Shown piece by piece: positions 37,695 to 47,854 of a stretch of DNA of 64,000 nucleotides. Positions within the stretch are counted from its first letter, which is position 1; every line of letters begins with the position of its first letter. The stretch covers positions 5,022,001 through 5,086,000 of the forward strand of contig CBDDLL010000001.1 of the NCBI GenBank assembly GCA_965230625.1, read 5' to 3'. The position numbers were made by a program, and so were the translations under genes. The notes under the pieces were generated by a model, which worked only from the letters and a program-made list of their open reading frames with translations, ran no database searches and was not told the origin of the DNA. Source of the stretch: Saccharicrinis sp965230625. GTDB taxonomy: Bacteria > Bacteroidota > Bacteroidia > Bacteroidales > Marinilabiliaceae.

Positions 37695-40493
37695 TTGATA
37701 AATACTATACACAAAATATACCAAGGTAAGAGACCTTTTATTTTTAATTTATTTATATTGTTGTTAATCTGCTTATATAGCCAAATCTCTTTCGGACAAT
37801 ATAGCGAGGTTGCAGATACCATTAATATTCAGAATAAATTTGAACCATTACCAGTTGATTCTTTAGAATTAAGTCTACTTTCTGACTCAATTTCGACTCA
37901 ACCAGATTCTATTAAACAAGAACCTAAAGGACTCGGTATAGATGCTGAAGTTACTTATTCTGCGCAGGACTCCATTGTAATGAAAGGTACAAATAGAGTT
38001 TTTTTATACGGAAGTGCTGAAGTTAAATACCTTGATATTACTTTAACTGCAGCATGTATAGAGCTTGATTTGGATAGCAGTCTTACTTATGCTTATGGTA
38101 TTGAAGATAGTTTAGGGGTTGCCACTGGATTACCTGTTTTTACAGATAGTAAAGGTTCATATGAGATGAAAACCATTAAGTATAATTTTAAAAGTAAAAA
38201 AGCACTCATAGAACATGTAGTTACTGAGCAAGGAGAAGGATATGTTGTGAGCAGTCTTGCTAAAAAATCACCTGATGATACATTTTGTATAAAAGACGGA
38301 CATTACAGTACATGTGATAATCATGAGCACCCTCACTTTTATCTAAATATGACAAAAGCGAAGGTTATTCCAGGCAAGAAAATTATTACAGGTCCGGCCT
38401 ATTTGGTTATAGAAGATATTCCGATTTACTTTATTGGAATACCATTTGGTTTTGTTCCATCAACTTCAAGCTACAGTTCTGGTATTATTATGCCATCTTA
38501 TGGAGAAGAACAATCGAGAGGTATTTTCTTAAGAGACGGTGGATATTATTGGGCTGCCAGTGATTACTTTGACTTAGCTGTAACTGGAGATTTATACGCC
38601 AATAATTCATGGGGAATCAGAGGAATATCTAAATACAAAAAACGCTATTCTTTTAGTGGAAATTTTAATGTTAACTATATTGTTAATGAATTTAGCGAAA
38701 AAGGTTTACCGGACTGGCGAAGAACTAAAGACTTTTCATTAACCTGGTCTCATCGTCAAGATACTAAAGCAAATCCATATCAGACATTTTCAGCAAGTGT
38801 TAATTACTCTAGTAGCTCTTACGATCAAAACAATGTAACAAGTATTATTAATCCTACTCGTTTGGCTACTAATACAAAACGCTCAAGTATTTCATATAGC
38901 AGAAGATTTCCTGAACTACCGTTTAATTTCTCTGCAAACCTTTTAGCTTCTCAAAATACAAGGGATACAACAGTTAGTTTTACGCTTCCTGACTTGACCT
39001 TAACAATGAACCGCATTTTTCCATTTAAACGAAAAAATAGAATTGGAAGTAAAGAATCGTGGTATGAAAAGTTAAGTTTTTCATATACCGGAAATACAAA
39101 AAACTACATAAATGCCAAAGAATATGAACTAGGCAATAAAAAGTTCCCTAGTGAGTGGCAAAATGGTATGAGACACAGCATTCCTGTTTCCTTAAACTTA
39201 AAACTACTTAAATATTTTACCCTTACTCCATCATTTAACTATACAGAAAGATGGTATACACGATCAATTACTAAAAAGTGGGATGAAGAACAAAATAAGG
39301 TAGTTGTAGCCGATACTTCTGCTGGATTTAAAAGGGTTTATGATTATAGTTATTCCGTAAGTACTTCTACTAAATTTTACACCTTTTATAAGCCTTGGAG
39401 AAAACTTTTTGGTGATAAAGTAGATGCTATTCGGCATGTTATGACTCCATCTGCAAGTTTATCATATCGACCTGATTTTGGAGAAGAACAATTTGGTTAT
39501 TACGACTATTTTGAATACTACGATCCAAATCAGGATTCGATTATTCGACACGACTATTCTTTATATGAAGGTTCTTTGTATGGTTCGCCAGGAAGAGGTA
39601 AATCTGGATCTCTGGGCTTATCACTTGGTAACACATTAGAAATGAAAATAAAAAGTGAAAGGGATACATCTGGCTATAAAAAAATTAAAATATTAGAAGG
39701 ACTTAACTTTTCTACCTCGCATAATTTTATGGCCGACTCTTTAAAGTGGTCTACAATAAGTATGAGTGGTAGAACTAAAATACTGGGCACTAACATTAAT
39801 TTTGGTGCTACTTTTGATCCATATGCACTTGATACCACAAAAACAGGAACTCCAATAAGGATAAATACTTCTCATTATAAAGCTACTGGAAAGCTAGTTA
39901 GAATGACATCAGCCAACTTAAATTTTGGAATTTCAATTGGTTCGGAAAAAATTAAGAAATGGATTGAAAAAAGAAGAGGAGAAAGTACTGAAGGTGAAGA
40001 AGAAGAGTTACCAGAAGAAGAAGAATATGTAAATCCCCTTGAGAGAATTGACCATATGGAAGACGAATTTGCTGAAACCAGGGGAACGGATGAAGCTAAA
40101 TCAAAAGTAACTGATGATGGTTATACTAAATTTGAGTTTCCATGGAATTTATCATTAAATTATAGTTTTAGGTTAGCCAATGGTGAGTTTGATAAGACAA
40201 AAATGGCCTATAAGAAGAAAGTCACCTCAAGTATTAATTTAAATGGTAATTTCTCTCTTACACCCAAATGGAAGTTTTCCTTTTCATCTGGATATAACTT
40301 TGACAGGAAAGAAATATCACATACAAACCTGCGAATATCTAGAGACCTTCACTGCTGGGGTATGAGTTTCAACTTAACTCCTATAGGAAGATACAAATCA
40401 TATTTTTTCTCTATAAGAGTTAACTCATCAATCCTACAAGACCTAAAATACGATAAGCGCAGCAGTGCCCGCGACAATGCTAATTTCTTTTAA
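37695..40493 (+). CDS. lptD: LPS assembly protein LptD, Bacteroidota type
   Basis: Outer membrane protein that inserts lipopolysaccharide into the outer leaflet. The 932-residue protein has a signal segment (about 13-35, ending SFGQ), an OstA/LptA-like beta-jellyroll near 85-200 (YSAQDSIVMKGTNRVFLYGSAEVKY) and a large beta-barrel to the C-terminus. A markedly acidic, Lys/Glu-rich insertion at about 755-810 (EGEEEELPEEEE) is probably an exposed loop. The start is TTG at 37695: an in-frame stop lies at 37680-37682 and no ATG occurs before the signal peptide. It is divergent from the amidase gene and followed 112 bases later by ridA. Confidence 0.88.
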   Translation: MINTIHKIYQGKRPFIFNLFILLLICLYSQISFGQYSEVADTINIQNKFEPLPVDSLELSLLSDSISTQPDSIKQEPKGLGIDAEVTYSAQDSIVMKGTNRVFLYGSAEVKYLDITLTAACIELDLDSSLTYAYGIEDSLGVATGLPVFTDSKGSYEMKTIKYNFKSKKALIEHVVTEQGEGYVVSSLAKKSPDDTFCIKDGHYSTCDNHEHPHFYLNMTKAKVIPGKKIITGPAYLVIEDIPIYFIGIPFGFVPSTSSYSSGIIMPSYGEEQSRGIFLRDGGYYWAASDYFDLAVTGDLYANNSWGIRGISKYKKRYSFSGNFNVNYIVNEFSEKGLPDWRRTKDFSLTWSHRQDTKANPYQTFSASVNYSSSSYDQNNVTSIINPTRLATNTKRSSISYSRRFPELPFNFSANLLASQNTRDTTVSFTLPDLTLTMNRIFPFKRKNRIGSKESWYEKLSFSYTGNTKNYINAKEYELGNKKFPSEWQNGMRHSIPVSLNLKLLKYFTLTPSFNYTERWYTRSITKKWDEEQNKVVVADTSAGFKRVYDYSYSVSTSTKFYTFYKPWRKLFGDKVDAIRHVMTPSASLSYRPDFGEEQFGYYDYFEYYDPNQDSIIRHDYSLYEGSLYGSPGRGKSGSLGLSLGNTLEMKIKSERDTSGYKKIKILEGLNFSTSHNFMADSLKWSTISMSGRTKILGTNINFGATFDPYALDTTKTGTPIRINTSHYKATGKLVRMTSANLNFGISIGSEKIKKWIEKRRGESTEGEEEELPEEEEYVNPLERIDHMEDEFAETRGTDEAKSKVTDDGYTKFEFPWNLSLNYSFRLANGEFDKTKMAYKKKVTSSINLNGNFSLTPKWKFSFSSGYNFDRKEISHTNLRISRDLHCWGMSFNLTPIGRYKSYFFSIRVNSSILQDLKYDKRSSARDNANFF

Positions 40494-40605
40494 AATACGA
40501 CTAAATTTTATCTTAAAACTTACTTGGTGTAATATCATACTATACGTTTACATTTTTGGCTATAATTGTATTCATTATATTCAATTTCAATTATAATTTA
40601 TTAAG

Positions 40606-40983
40606 ATGAAAAAAGTTATAAACACACCTAATGCTCCGGCTGCTATTGGTCCTTATAGTCAGGCAATAGAAGTTAATGGTACACTATTTATTTCTGGTCA
40701 AGTACCTATTAATCCACAAACAGGAAAAGTAGAGGCTGAAAATATTACTGAACAAACTGAGCAAGTGATGAAGAATATTGAAGCTATTTTAACGGAAGCT
40801 GGATATTCTTTTAGCGATGTGGTTAAATCTACTTGTTTACTTTCTGATATGAGTAATTTTAAAGCTATGAATGAAGTTTATGGCAAATATTATAGTCAAA
40901 ATCCACCTGCAAGAGCAGCATTTGCTGTTAAAGAACTCCCTCTAGGTGTTATGGTTGAAATTGAAACTATAGCAGTAAAATAA
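40606..40983 (+). CDS. ridA: RidA-family reactive intermediate deaminase
   Basis: Hydrolyses reactive enamine/imine intermediates, such as those released by threonine dehydratase, to ketoacids; a cytoplasmic trimer in characterised members. The 125 residues are the normal length. The start NTPNAPAAIGPYSQAI, the SGQVPINPQTG stretch and the conserved catalytic-site Arg in NPPARAAFAVKELPLG are all present, as is the closing VEIETIAVK. It follows lptD after 112 bases, and a strong terminator lies downstream. Confidence 0.96.
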   Translation: MKKVINTPNAPAAIGPYSQAIEVNGTLFISGQVPINPQTGKVEAENITEQTEQVMKNIEAILTEAGYSFSDVVKSTCLLSDMSNFKAMNEVYGKYYSQNPPARAAFAVKELPLGVMVEIETIAVK

Positions 40984-41008
40984 TCATAAATCTTTAGACA
41001 ATTATAAT

Positions 41009-41045
41009 AAGCATTTACAGTATACATTTCTGTAAATGCTTTTTT
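41009..41045. terminator. Strong terminator between ridA and the SLC13 permease gene
   Basis: Perfect 12-base stem AAGCATTTACAG (41009-41020) / CTGTAAATGCTT (41030-41041) with a 9-base loop and a following T run. It is located between convergent genes and may serve both. Confidence 0.9.
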
Positions 41046-41052
41046 AATGACA

Positions 41053-42831
41053 TTATAGATACATGTAATTCAATATTATTACCGTAACTATCATATAAAT
41101 TAATGTCAATGGCCATCCAATTCTAAAGAAATCTTTAAAGTTATACCCTCCAGGACCATATACCATCAAATTAGTTTGATAACCAATAGGTGTTAAAAAG
41201 TTAGCTGCTGCTGCAAAAGATACTACAAGAGCAAAAGGAAGCGGATTTAATTCTAATGTGTGAGCTGCCGTTAAAGATATTGGAAATACAATAGCCACAG
41301 CAGCCTTATTGGTTATATACGCAGCTAAAATTGTTGTTACCAAATATATTGCTGCCAGCACAACTACTTTTCCTAACGGGAAGAATATGGATATCATAAA
41401 ATCAGCTATCATGTTGGCAACGCCAGTCTTTATCATAGCTGTACCCAAAGCAAGGGACAAGGCAATTATAACTGCTAAATTATAATCAATATTTTTAGGA
41501 AGGTCTTTAGCATTAACTACTTTTAAAATATTAATAACCACTAACACTACTAATAATCCCATAAACAATGGAATTAAGTTTAATGCTGATAAAAATACTG
41601 CAAGTAATGTTCCTCCAAATAATGTCCAAACTTTATAACGCTCAGGTCTTCTTACCTCTTTTACCCTTGATATTAAATAAAAATCCATATTATCCTGAGA
41701 ACGTGACATAAAACTATCCCCTGCTAATAATAAAATTACGTCACCTGCTTTTAATTTTATCTCTTCTAGTTTCCCATTTATTCTTTCTCCATTACGATGT
41801 ATAGCCAACAGAACAGAATCATACATTCCTCTAAAATTAACCTCTCTAACCATTTTAGATATTAATGAGGAATTATGAGATATAACAATTTCAACTACGT
41901 CTGCTCTTTTTAGCTTACTCATCATCCCTACAGATGGTAAAGTTAAACCGCTTCCATCAGATAGTAAATTGGCTATATCTTCAGATTCTCCTGCAAAACG
42001 CAATAAATCTCCCCCCTCTAAGATAAAATCTTTATCAAATACCTGAAATGTATATTTCCCACGCACAACTTCAGCTAGAAATAATCCTTTTTCATTACTC
42101 AAACCAGATTCTTCTATGGTTTTACCAATTAGTTTAGAATTCTTTCGAACCAACGCTTCTACAAGATATTTCCTTTCCGACTCAGCTATTTCTTTTGCTA
42201 TGGGGTTTCTTTCTGGTAATAATTTATTTCCAAACAAAAAAAGATAAATAAAACCTATAATTAACATTGGAAAACCAACCCAGAAAAAATCAAACATATG
42301 AAGAGGTTCCATATCAGGAAAAATAGTTTGATCTGCAACCATTCCGCTTACTATTAAGTTAGTTGATGTACCAATAAGAGTAACACACCCTCCTAATATA
42401 GCAGCATAAGAAAGTGGCAATAGTAATTTTGATGGAGAAATATTATTACGTTTACACCAATTATGTACATATGGCATCATTACAGCTACCAACGGTGTAT
42501 TATTTAAGAATGCAGAAAAACTTCCAATCCAGAGCATAACCCTGGAGAGAAAACCTCTATACCCACTTGTTCTTGGAAAAATCCTACTAAAAAATATTTC
42601 TATTACAGATATTTGCCGAATTGCATCACCTAAAAGTAGTAGCATCATAATTACAGCAATCTGCTCATTAGCAAAACCTGCAAGTATTTCGGTAGGAGTT
42701 AATACTCCAAAGAAACCTAATACCATTACAGCTACAAAAAAAGTAAATGCTGCCCCTAATAGCTCCCTGTATAGTGATATTAATATAAAAGCCAGAACAA
42801 CAAATACTATAATAACATCAAAATGTTGCAT
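41053..42831 (-). CDS. SLC13-family permease with two RCK_C (TrkA-C) domains
   Basis: A 592-residue inner membrane transporter related to the divalent anion:sodium symporters (sulfate, dicarboxylates). About six N-terminal membrane segments (1-210) with a GGCVTLIGTSTNLIVSG motif are followed by two cytoplasmic TrkA-C domains (about 215-300 and 305-390), then further membrane segments to the end with a second, related motif FLTPIGYQTNLMVYGPGGY. The SNT/TNL motifs bind sodium and substrate in characterised members. The actual substrate is not visible; sulfate is a possibility in an organism with many sulfatases, but that is inference. It is a single gene, with a -7-type element (42864-42871, minus) upstream. 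Confidence 0.9.
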   Translation of the reverse strand: MQHFDVIIVFVVLAFILISLYRELLGAAFTFFVAVMVLGFFGVLTPTEILAGFANEQIAVIMMLLLLGDAIRQISVIEIFFSRIFPRTSGYRGFLSRVMLWIGSFSAFLNNTPLVAVMMPYVHNWCKRNNISPSKLLLPLSYAAILGGCVTLIGTSTNLIVSGMVADQTIFPDMEPLHMFDFFWVGFPMLIIGFIYLFLFGNKLLPERNPIAKEIAESERKYLVEALVRKNSKLIGKTIEESGLSNEKGLFLAEVVRGKYTFQVFDKDFILEGGDLLRFAGESEDIANLLSDGSGLTLPSVGMMSKLKRADVVEIVISHNSSLISKMVREVNFRGMYDSVLLAIHRNGERINGKLEEIKLKAGDVILLLAGDSFMSRSQDNMDFYLISRVKEVRRPERYKVWTLFGGTLLAVFLSALNLIPLFMGLLVVLVVINILKVVNAKDLPKNIDYNLAVIIALSLALGTAMIKTGVANMIADFMISIFFPLGKVVVLAAIYLVTTILAAYITNKAAVAIVFPISLTAAHTLELNPLPFALVVSFAAAANFLTPIGYQTNLMVYGPGGYNFKDFFRIGWPLTLIYMIVTVIILNYMYL

Positions 42832-42863
42832 ATGATTGATTGATTTTATTAGACGCCGACCAA

Positions 42864-42871
42864 CAAAAATA
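42864..42871 (-). promoter_or_regulatory. Candidate promoter -7 element for the SLC13 permease
   Basis: The minus strand reads TATTTTTG, fitting TAnnTTTG, about 33 bases before the start codon. No clear -33 element. Confidence 0.35.
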
Positions 42872-43006
42872 GAAAATTACTTATAAACCTGTGTTTATCT
42901 ACTATGTATTTTATTAACATGTTATTAGTAATAATACAAATTAGTTAAGTAAATAACATAACATTCATAATTTTTTTTGATTTTATAACTACATTAAATT
43001 AGTCAC

Positions 43007-43036
43007 AAAAAAAAGGGCAGCCATAATGACTGCCCT
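43007..43036 (-). terminator. Terminator at the end of the sulfatase/GH2 operon
   Basis: Stem AGGGCAG (43014-43020) / CTGCCCT (43030-43036) with a 9-base loop, followed on the minus strand by eight T (complement of 43007-43014). It lies about 80 bases after the GH2 stop codon. Confidence 0.85.
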
Positions 43037-43113
43037 ATATAAATTCTAAGAACCCAATGATTATTAATTCCTTTACTTTTTAATCACATCAGTTCTTTAC
43101 GCTTGTTTATAAA

Positions 43114-46100
43114 CTATTTTACTGGTTTAATTGTAAATCCATATTTGTAGGATTTATCTGTTAGCCTATACTTTTCATGAGTCCAAGCTCCCCAGCTATT
43201 GTCTCCACCAACACCCATTTGCATATAATCAATATCAATAGAGGTTAAATCACGTGGTTTTACATCAACTGTATGACGATTAACAACATTTTTACCTTTT
43301 ACTTGACGTCCATCTGTACGTTCCGGCGATTCAAAATCTTCCATAGTATTATGATGTGCAGAAACTTCTATTAAATCCTTAGCTATAAACTTAAATCCTA
43401 CTCCATCTTTATTTGTAATTGTTGCCCAACGCACATCTGTTTTGTTTCCATTTTCTTGAGGACGAAGATAAGCCCAATATTGATCAGCAACCGAACCTGA
43501 GTAAACATCAACAAAAGCACTTGTTTTTCTGTCTGAATATGATTCATGAGGACCTCGACCTAACCAGCTCATTTGATCAAACTCTTTAGGCATTTCTAAA
43601 TTCATACCAAATTTAGGAATCTCTGGCAATGCTTTCTCAAGCTTAAACATATTAAATGAATTAGAAACATCAATACTTCCATCTGCATAGATAAGATATT
43701 GAGTAGAAGTTGCTGCAATCTGCTTATCTTCATCTCCATACAAACCGAAGTCCATTGTTACCCTCCAAATACCCTCTTTCGTAGTAGAAGATGTGTGTGC
43801 AAGTAGTTTTCTTTCTTTTCCGGCCTTACGCCAAACTTTCGCTCTCTTATCTAATTTATTTCCAAAATCATTATCTGTTGGAGCACGCCAGAAATTTGGT
43901 ATAGGACCTTCTTTTATTAATTCCTTGTCTCCAAGTTTATAAGAAGATAATATACCTTTCTTAGTATCAAATACCGCTGTAAATCCTTTCCCTTTAAATA
44001 CTATATTTCCTTCTGATACTTCACGATCTACTTTTGTTGTATAATCTCTTTCTACATCAACGCTCTTATAAACAGGTAGCTCAAATTGCTCTTTCGCTAA
44101 TTCTGTACCAGCCTCAACCAGATTTTCCGCCTTCTTAAGTTTCGCATATACATTTAAGAAATACTCCGTATTTGCTTCTGGTGTAAAAGCAATATCCAAA
44201 TTATATGTGTTTATTTGGTCAGGCCCTAAGTTTACATCTTTAATTTCACCTGATTTAACAACTTTACCATTACCTTTTACTTCGTAACTAAAATTAAATT
44301 TATCTAAGTTGATAAATCCATATTTGTTTTCAATTTGAATTTTACCCTTCTTAAGATCTTTTGACTTGAACTTAATATATTGGTATACTTTTTTCACCTC
44401 CAATAAATGTGGTTTTACTCCACGATCCGGATCAACTAATCCGTTCATACAGAAATTACCATCACTCGGAACTGTATCAGGACCAAAGTCTCCTCCGTAA
44501 GCCCAAAACTCTTCTCCCGCTTCGTTTTTAGTTAGTAATCCTTGGTCAACCCAGTCCCAAATAAAACCACCCTGGAATGTAGGCTCCGACTCAATCAAGT
44601 CCCAATAATCCTGAAGGTTACCAACACTATTACCCATCGCATGAGCATACTCACATTGAATTAATGGCTTACTTACTCTTGCATCTCTTCCCCATTTCTT
44701 CAATTTTTTCTTGATCTCTTTAGCTTCTTTCGGAAACTTATTAAGATGAGTTTCTTTATAGTAGTTTTTCATTCCATTCATGGTCATATACATCGGGCAC
44801 ATGATATCTGTGTTTTTTCCACCATGAGCCTGCTCGTACTGAACCGGACGACTTGCATCTACTGATTTTAAATAATCGTATGTAGCATGGAAGTTAACTC
44901 CATTACCTGCCTCATTACCCAGCGACCATATAGCAATACAAGGCTGGTTTTTATCCCTTTGGTACATGTTTACCGTACGGAACATATGAGCTGCACCCCA
45001 ATCCGGATTTTTAGCCAATGACTCTTTTTTGTATCCCATACCATGAGATTCAATATTTGCTTCATCAACAATATATAAACCATATTGGTTACATAGCTCA
45101 TACCAACGCTCAGGTTGTGGGTAGTGTGAAGTACGAACAGCATTCAAGTTATGACTCTTCATCACCTTGATATCCTTAATCATAGTTTCCTCATCAACAA
45201 CGTGTCCATGTACATCATGATGCTCGTGAAGATTAGCTCCTTTTATATATACATATTGACCATTAACCAATAATTGCGCATCTTTAATTTCGATTCTACG
45301 GAAACCTACATCCTGACGAAGAACCTCGATTACTGCTCCTTTTGCATCACTTAACGTAATTAATAAATTATAAAGGCTTGGTGTTTCTGCTGTCCATTTT
45401 TTAACCTCTGGAAACTCAGCGTTAAAAACAACTTTTCCATTTTCAGCAACTCCTGAAAATACTTTCACCTCTTTATCACCATCCATTAATTTTGCTGATA
45501 CTGTCATTGGTTGAGCCTTGTCTGTATTAACAACCTCAGCACTAAACTCAAAAGTACCAGTTGTATAATCATCAGCTAAACCAGATAGCACTTTAAAATC
45601 GCGAATATTCTGTGGATTACGAGCCATTAGGAAAACATCACGTGTTAATCCTGCTAAGCGCCAAAAATCCTGATCTTCCAAATAACTAGCATCACTCCAT
45701 TTAAATACCTCTACTGCTAATGTATTTTCACCTGGTTTAAGATACTTTGTAATATCAAACTCAGCAGGAGTCTTTGAATCCTCAAAATATCCAACCTCTT
45801 GCTCATTTACCCATACATAAACAGCAGAACCCGCTGCTCCAAAATGAAGAAAAATATCTTTTCCTGACCAGCCTGCCGGAATTTCAAATGTTCTTTTATA
45901 AGAACCTACTGGATTGTAATGATCCTGAATAGTTGGTGGCGTTTTGGCATGAGGATACTTAACATTAGTATAAATTGGGTACTCAAATCCTTCGCACTCC
46001 CAGTTTGCTGGTACTTTTATAGTTTTCCAGTCACGTGTATCAAAATCATCCTTAAAAAAGTAATAAGGACGTTCTGATGGATTTTGAGCTAAATGGAACA

Positions 46101-46353
46101 TCCATTCACCATTTAATGATTGAATTAATGATGATGCCCAAATGTTATCCCTATCCACTTCTTGCTCGGACGCAAACGGAATATAATATGCACGTGGTGT
46201 TTCACGATTAATTTCAAATACAGCCGGATTTTCCCAGTCTGCCGGACTTTTTTCCTCCCAGGGAACATCCTTGTAACTATTATAGCTCGTACAACTCGCA
46301 CAAAGTGCTGCGATAGCCAAAATAGATAAAGATTTAAGACTCCAGTTTTTCAT
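43114..46353 (-). CDS. Glycoside hydrolase family 2, LacZ-type beta-galactosidase lipoprotein
   Basis: A 1079-residue enzyme with the five-domain LacZ layout: sugar-binding jellyroll (about 60-240), Ig-like domain, TIM barrel (about 350-640), second Ig-like domain and C-terminal Bgal_small domain (about 790-1075). The acid/base residue is E481 in SLGNEAGNG and the nucleophile E568 in QCEYAHAMGNS. A lipoprotein signal ends at Cys (CASC, about 21), so it acts at the cell envelope on exported oligosaccharides. It most likely removes terminal beta-linked galactose, though family 2 also includes glucuronidases and mannosidases. It starts 70 bases after a sulfatase gene and is the last gene of the polysaccharide locus, which suggests galactose removal after desulfation. 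Confidence 0.93.
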   Translation of the reverse strand: MKNWSLKSLSILAIAALCASCTSYNSYKDVPWEEKSPADWENPAVFEINRETPRAYYIPFASEQEVDRDNIWASSLIQSLNGEWMFHLAQNPSERPYYFFKDDFDTRDWKTIKVPANWECEGFEYPIYTNVKYPHAKTPPTIQDHYNPVGSYKRTFEIPAGWSGKDIFLHFGAAGSAVYVWVNEQEVGYFEDSKTPAEFDITKYLKPGENTLAVEVFKWSDASYLEDQDFWRLAGLTRDVFLMARNPQNIRDFKVLSGLADDYTTGTFEFSAEVVNTDKAQPMTVSAKLMDGDKEVKVFSGVAENGKVVFNAEFPEVKKWTAETPSLYNLLITLSDAKGAVIEVLRQDVGFRRIEIKDAQLLVNGQYVYIKGANLHEHHDVHGHVVDEETMIKDIKVMKSHNLNAVRTSHYPQPERWYELCNQYGLYIVDEANIESHGMGYKKESLAKNPDWGAAHMFRTVNMYQRDKNQPCIAIWSLGNEAGNGVNFHATYDYLKSVDASRPVQYEQAHGGKNTDIMCPMYMTMNGMKNYYKETHLNKFPKEAKEIKKKLKKWGRDARVSKPLIQCEYAHAMGNSVGNLQDYWDLIESEPTFQGGFIWDWVDQGLLTKNEAGEEFWAYGGDFGPDTVPSDGNFCMNGLVDPDRGVKPHLLEVKKVYQYIKFKSKDLKKGKIQIENKYGFINLDKFNFSYEVKGNGKVVKSGEIKDVNLGPDQINTYNLDIAFTPEANTEYFLNVYAKLKKAENLVEAGTELAKEQFELPVYKSVDVERDYTTKVDREVSEGNIVFKGKGFTAVFDTKKGILSSYKLGDKELIKEGPIPNFWRAPTDNDFGNKLDKRAKVWRKAGKERKLLAHTSSTTKEGIWRVTMDFGLYGDEDKQIAATSTQYLIYADGSIDVSNSFNMFKLEKALPEIPKFGMNLEMPKEFDQMSWLGRGPHESYSDRKTSAFVDVYSGSVADQYWAYLRPQENGNKTDVRWATITNKDGVGFKFIAKDLIEVSAHHNTMEDFESPERTDGRQVKGKNVVNRHTVDVKPRDLTSIDIDYMQMGVGGDNSWGAWTHEKYRLTDKSYKYGFTIKPVK

Positions 46354-46423
46354 GTTTTACAAATTAGTTGGAAGCCTAAAGCTAGAAGTATGAAGATTTC
46401 TAGTTTCAGGCAACTCCCGATAA

Positions 46424-47842
46424 TTATTTATTTGATTTTTGCTCTTTTTTATACTTTTTTAGATCCCAAGGGCTATAGAAACGTACTTCCTGATTATTGA
46501 TATAATCCATATACATATAGGCCTTTACTTCTTCCCAGGCACCTTCTCTCTTTCCTCTGGTAGCAGGCATTTCGGCCTCCCATTTCTCTAACGAATTAAT
46601 TAACTCTTTTAATTTTTCAGGATTTGATTCACTTAAGTTATTTACCTCTCCAATATCTTCTGATAAATTGTACAACCCAACTGCAAATGTATCTGCCTGA
46701 ACCATTTTATAATCATTGATTCTGGCAGCTGTCCATGGTTCAATCCTCCAGAATAAACTATTGTGAGGTACACCTTTATCTTGCTTACTCAAATAAGGAA
46801 TAAGATCAACTCCATCGAAAGTTTTCTCTTGTTTTGTAGTAATTCCTGCCGCACTTTTAATTGTGGGCATTAAATCTAAAGAAGAAGCCAGCTCCTCAAA
46901 CTTTTGTCCTGAAACAATTTTACCTTCCCACATCATTGCACATGCCACTCGGTGACCACCCTCAAACTCAGTTCCCTTAACTCCTTTCAATGGTTTATTA
47001 TTTGAAGTGTTTGATTTTGTAGGTCCTCCATTATCACTAAGGAAAACGATTAATGTATTGTCCAAAATCTTTTCTTCTTCAAGCACATCCAACACCTCAC
47101 CAACAGAACGATCCAATGCCCAGGTCATAGCTGCTAACATTTGACGAGGATGTCCTTCATATCTAGCTAAATCTTCTTTTGTAGCCTCCATTGGTGTATG
47201 AACTGCATTATATGATAAATAGACAAAAAATGGATTATCCTTATTTGCCTTAATAAAGTCTATGGCTTTATGACCTAAAACATCAGTTAAATATCCTTCG
47301 TGAGTAAGATACTCACCATTTAACTGCATTGCTTTTCCTGTACCAGGCTTATCATATTTAGGATTTGGGAAATAAGAACGATGCCCATCAATAAAACCAT
47401 AAAACTCATCGAATCCCCTATTATTAGGATGACATTCTTCAACATTACCAAGGTGCCATTTTCCAAAAGCAGCCGTCTTATAACCATTTTCCTTTAACAT
47501 TTCAGATATCATTTGCTCCGATGGAGGTACTCCAATACCATCTGGATGGTTATTAAATTCTGCACCAAAACGATGTTGATACCTACCAGTCATTAATCCA
47601 GCTCTGGAAGGTCCACATACCGATCCCGAAACATGAAAATCTGTAAGAAAAGCACCATGTTTAGCAATACGATCAATGTTAGGTGTTTCTAAATCCTCAG
47701 AACCCATAAATCCAAAATCAGCATATCCTGCATCATCAGCAAGTAAGATAATTACATTCGGTTTTGTATCTTTTTTAGTACACGATGTTTGTACCATTAA
47801 AAAACATCCTGCCAATAATAAAACCCAATTCTTAAAATTCAT
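46424..47842 (-). CDS. Sulfatase (CGPSR type), lipoprotein
   Basis: Type I sulfatase of 472 residues, probably lipidated at Cys21 (VQTSC). The metal-site motif ADDAGYADFG (about 35-44) and the formylglycine site C76-G-P-S-R80 are canonical, so it needs maturation by a formylglycine-generating enzyme or radical-SAM maturase, neither of which is in this window. GKWHLG and FLSDNGGP motifs follow. The C-G-P-S-R-A-G-L-M-T-G-R stretch resembles sulfatases of galactan and carrageenan degradation, but the subfamily is not certain. It starts 12 bases after the preceding sulfatase gene, and the GH2 gene follows 70 bases later; the three are clearly one transcript. Confidence 0.93.
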   Translation of the reverse strand: MNFKNWVLLLAGCFLMVQTSCTKKDTKPNVIILLADDAGYADFGFMGSEDLETPNIDRIAKHGAFLTDFHVSGSVCGPSRAGLMTGRYQHRFGAEFNNHPDGIGVPPSEQMISEMLKENGYKTAAFGKWHLGNVEECHPNNRGFDEFYGFIDGHRSYFPNPKYDKPGTGKAMQLNGEYLTHEGYLTDVLGHKAIDFIKANKDNPFFVYLSYNAVHTPMEATKEDLARYEGHPRQMLAAMTWALDRSVGEVLDVLEEEKILDNTLIVFLSDNGGPTKSNTSNNKPLKGVKGTEFEGGHRVACAMMWEGKIVSGQKFEELASSLDLMPTIKSAAGITTKQEKTFDGVDLIPYLSKQDKGVPHNSLFWRIEPWTAARINDYKMVQADTFAVGLYNLSEDIGEVNNLSESNPEKLKELINSLEKWEAEMPATRGKREGAWEEVKAYMYMDYINNQEVRFYSPWDLKKYKKEQKSNK

Positions 47843-47854
47843 TATTTCTTTTAT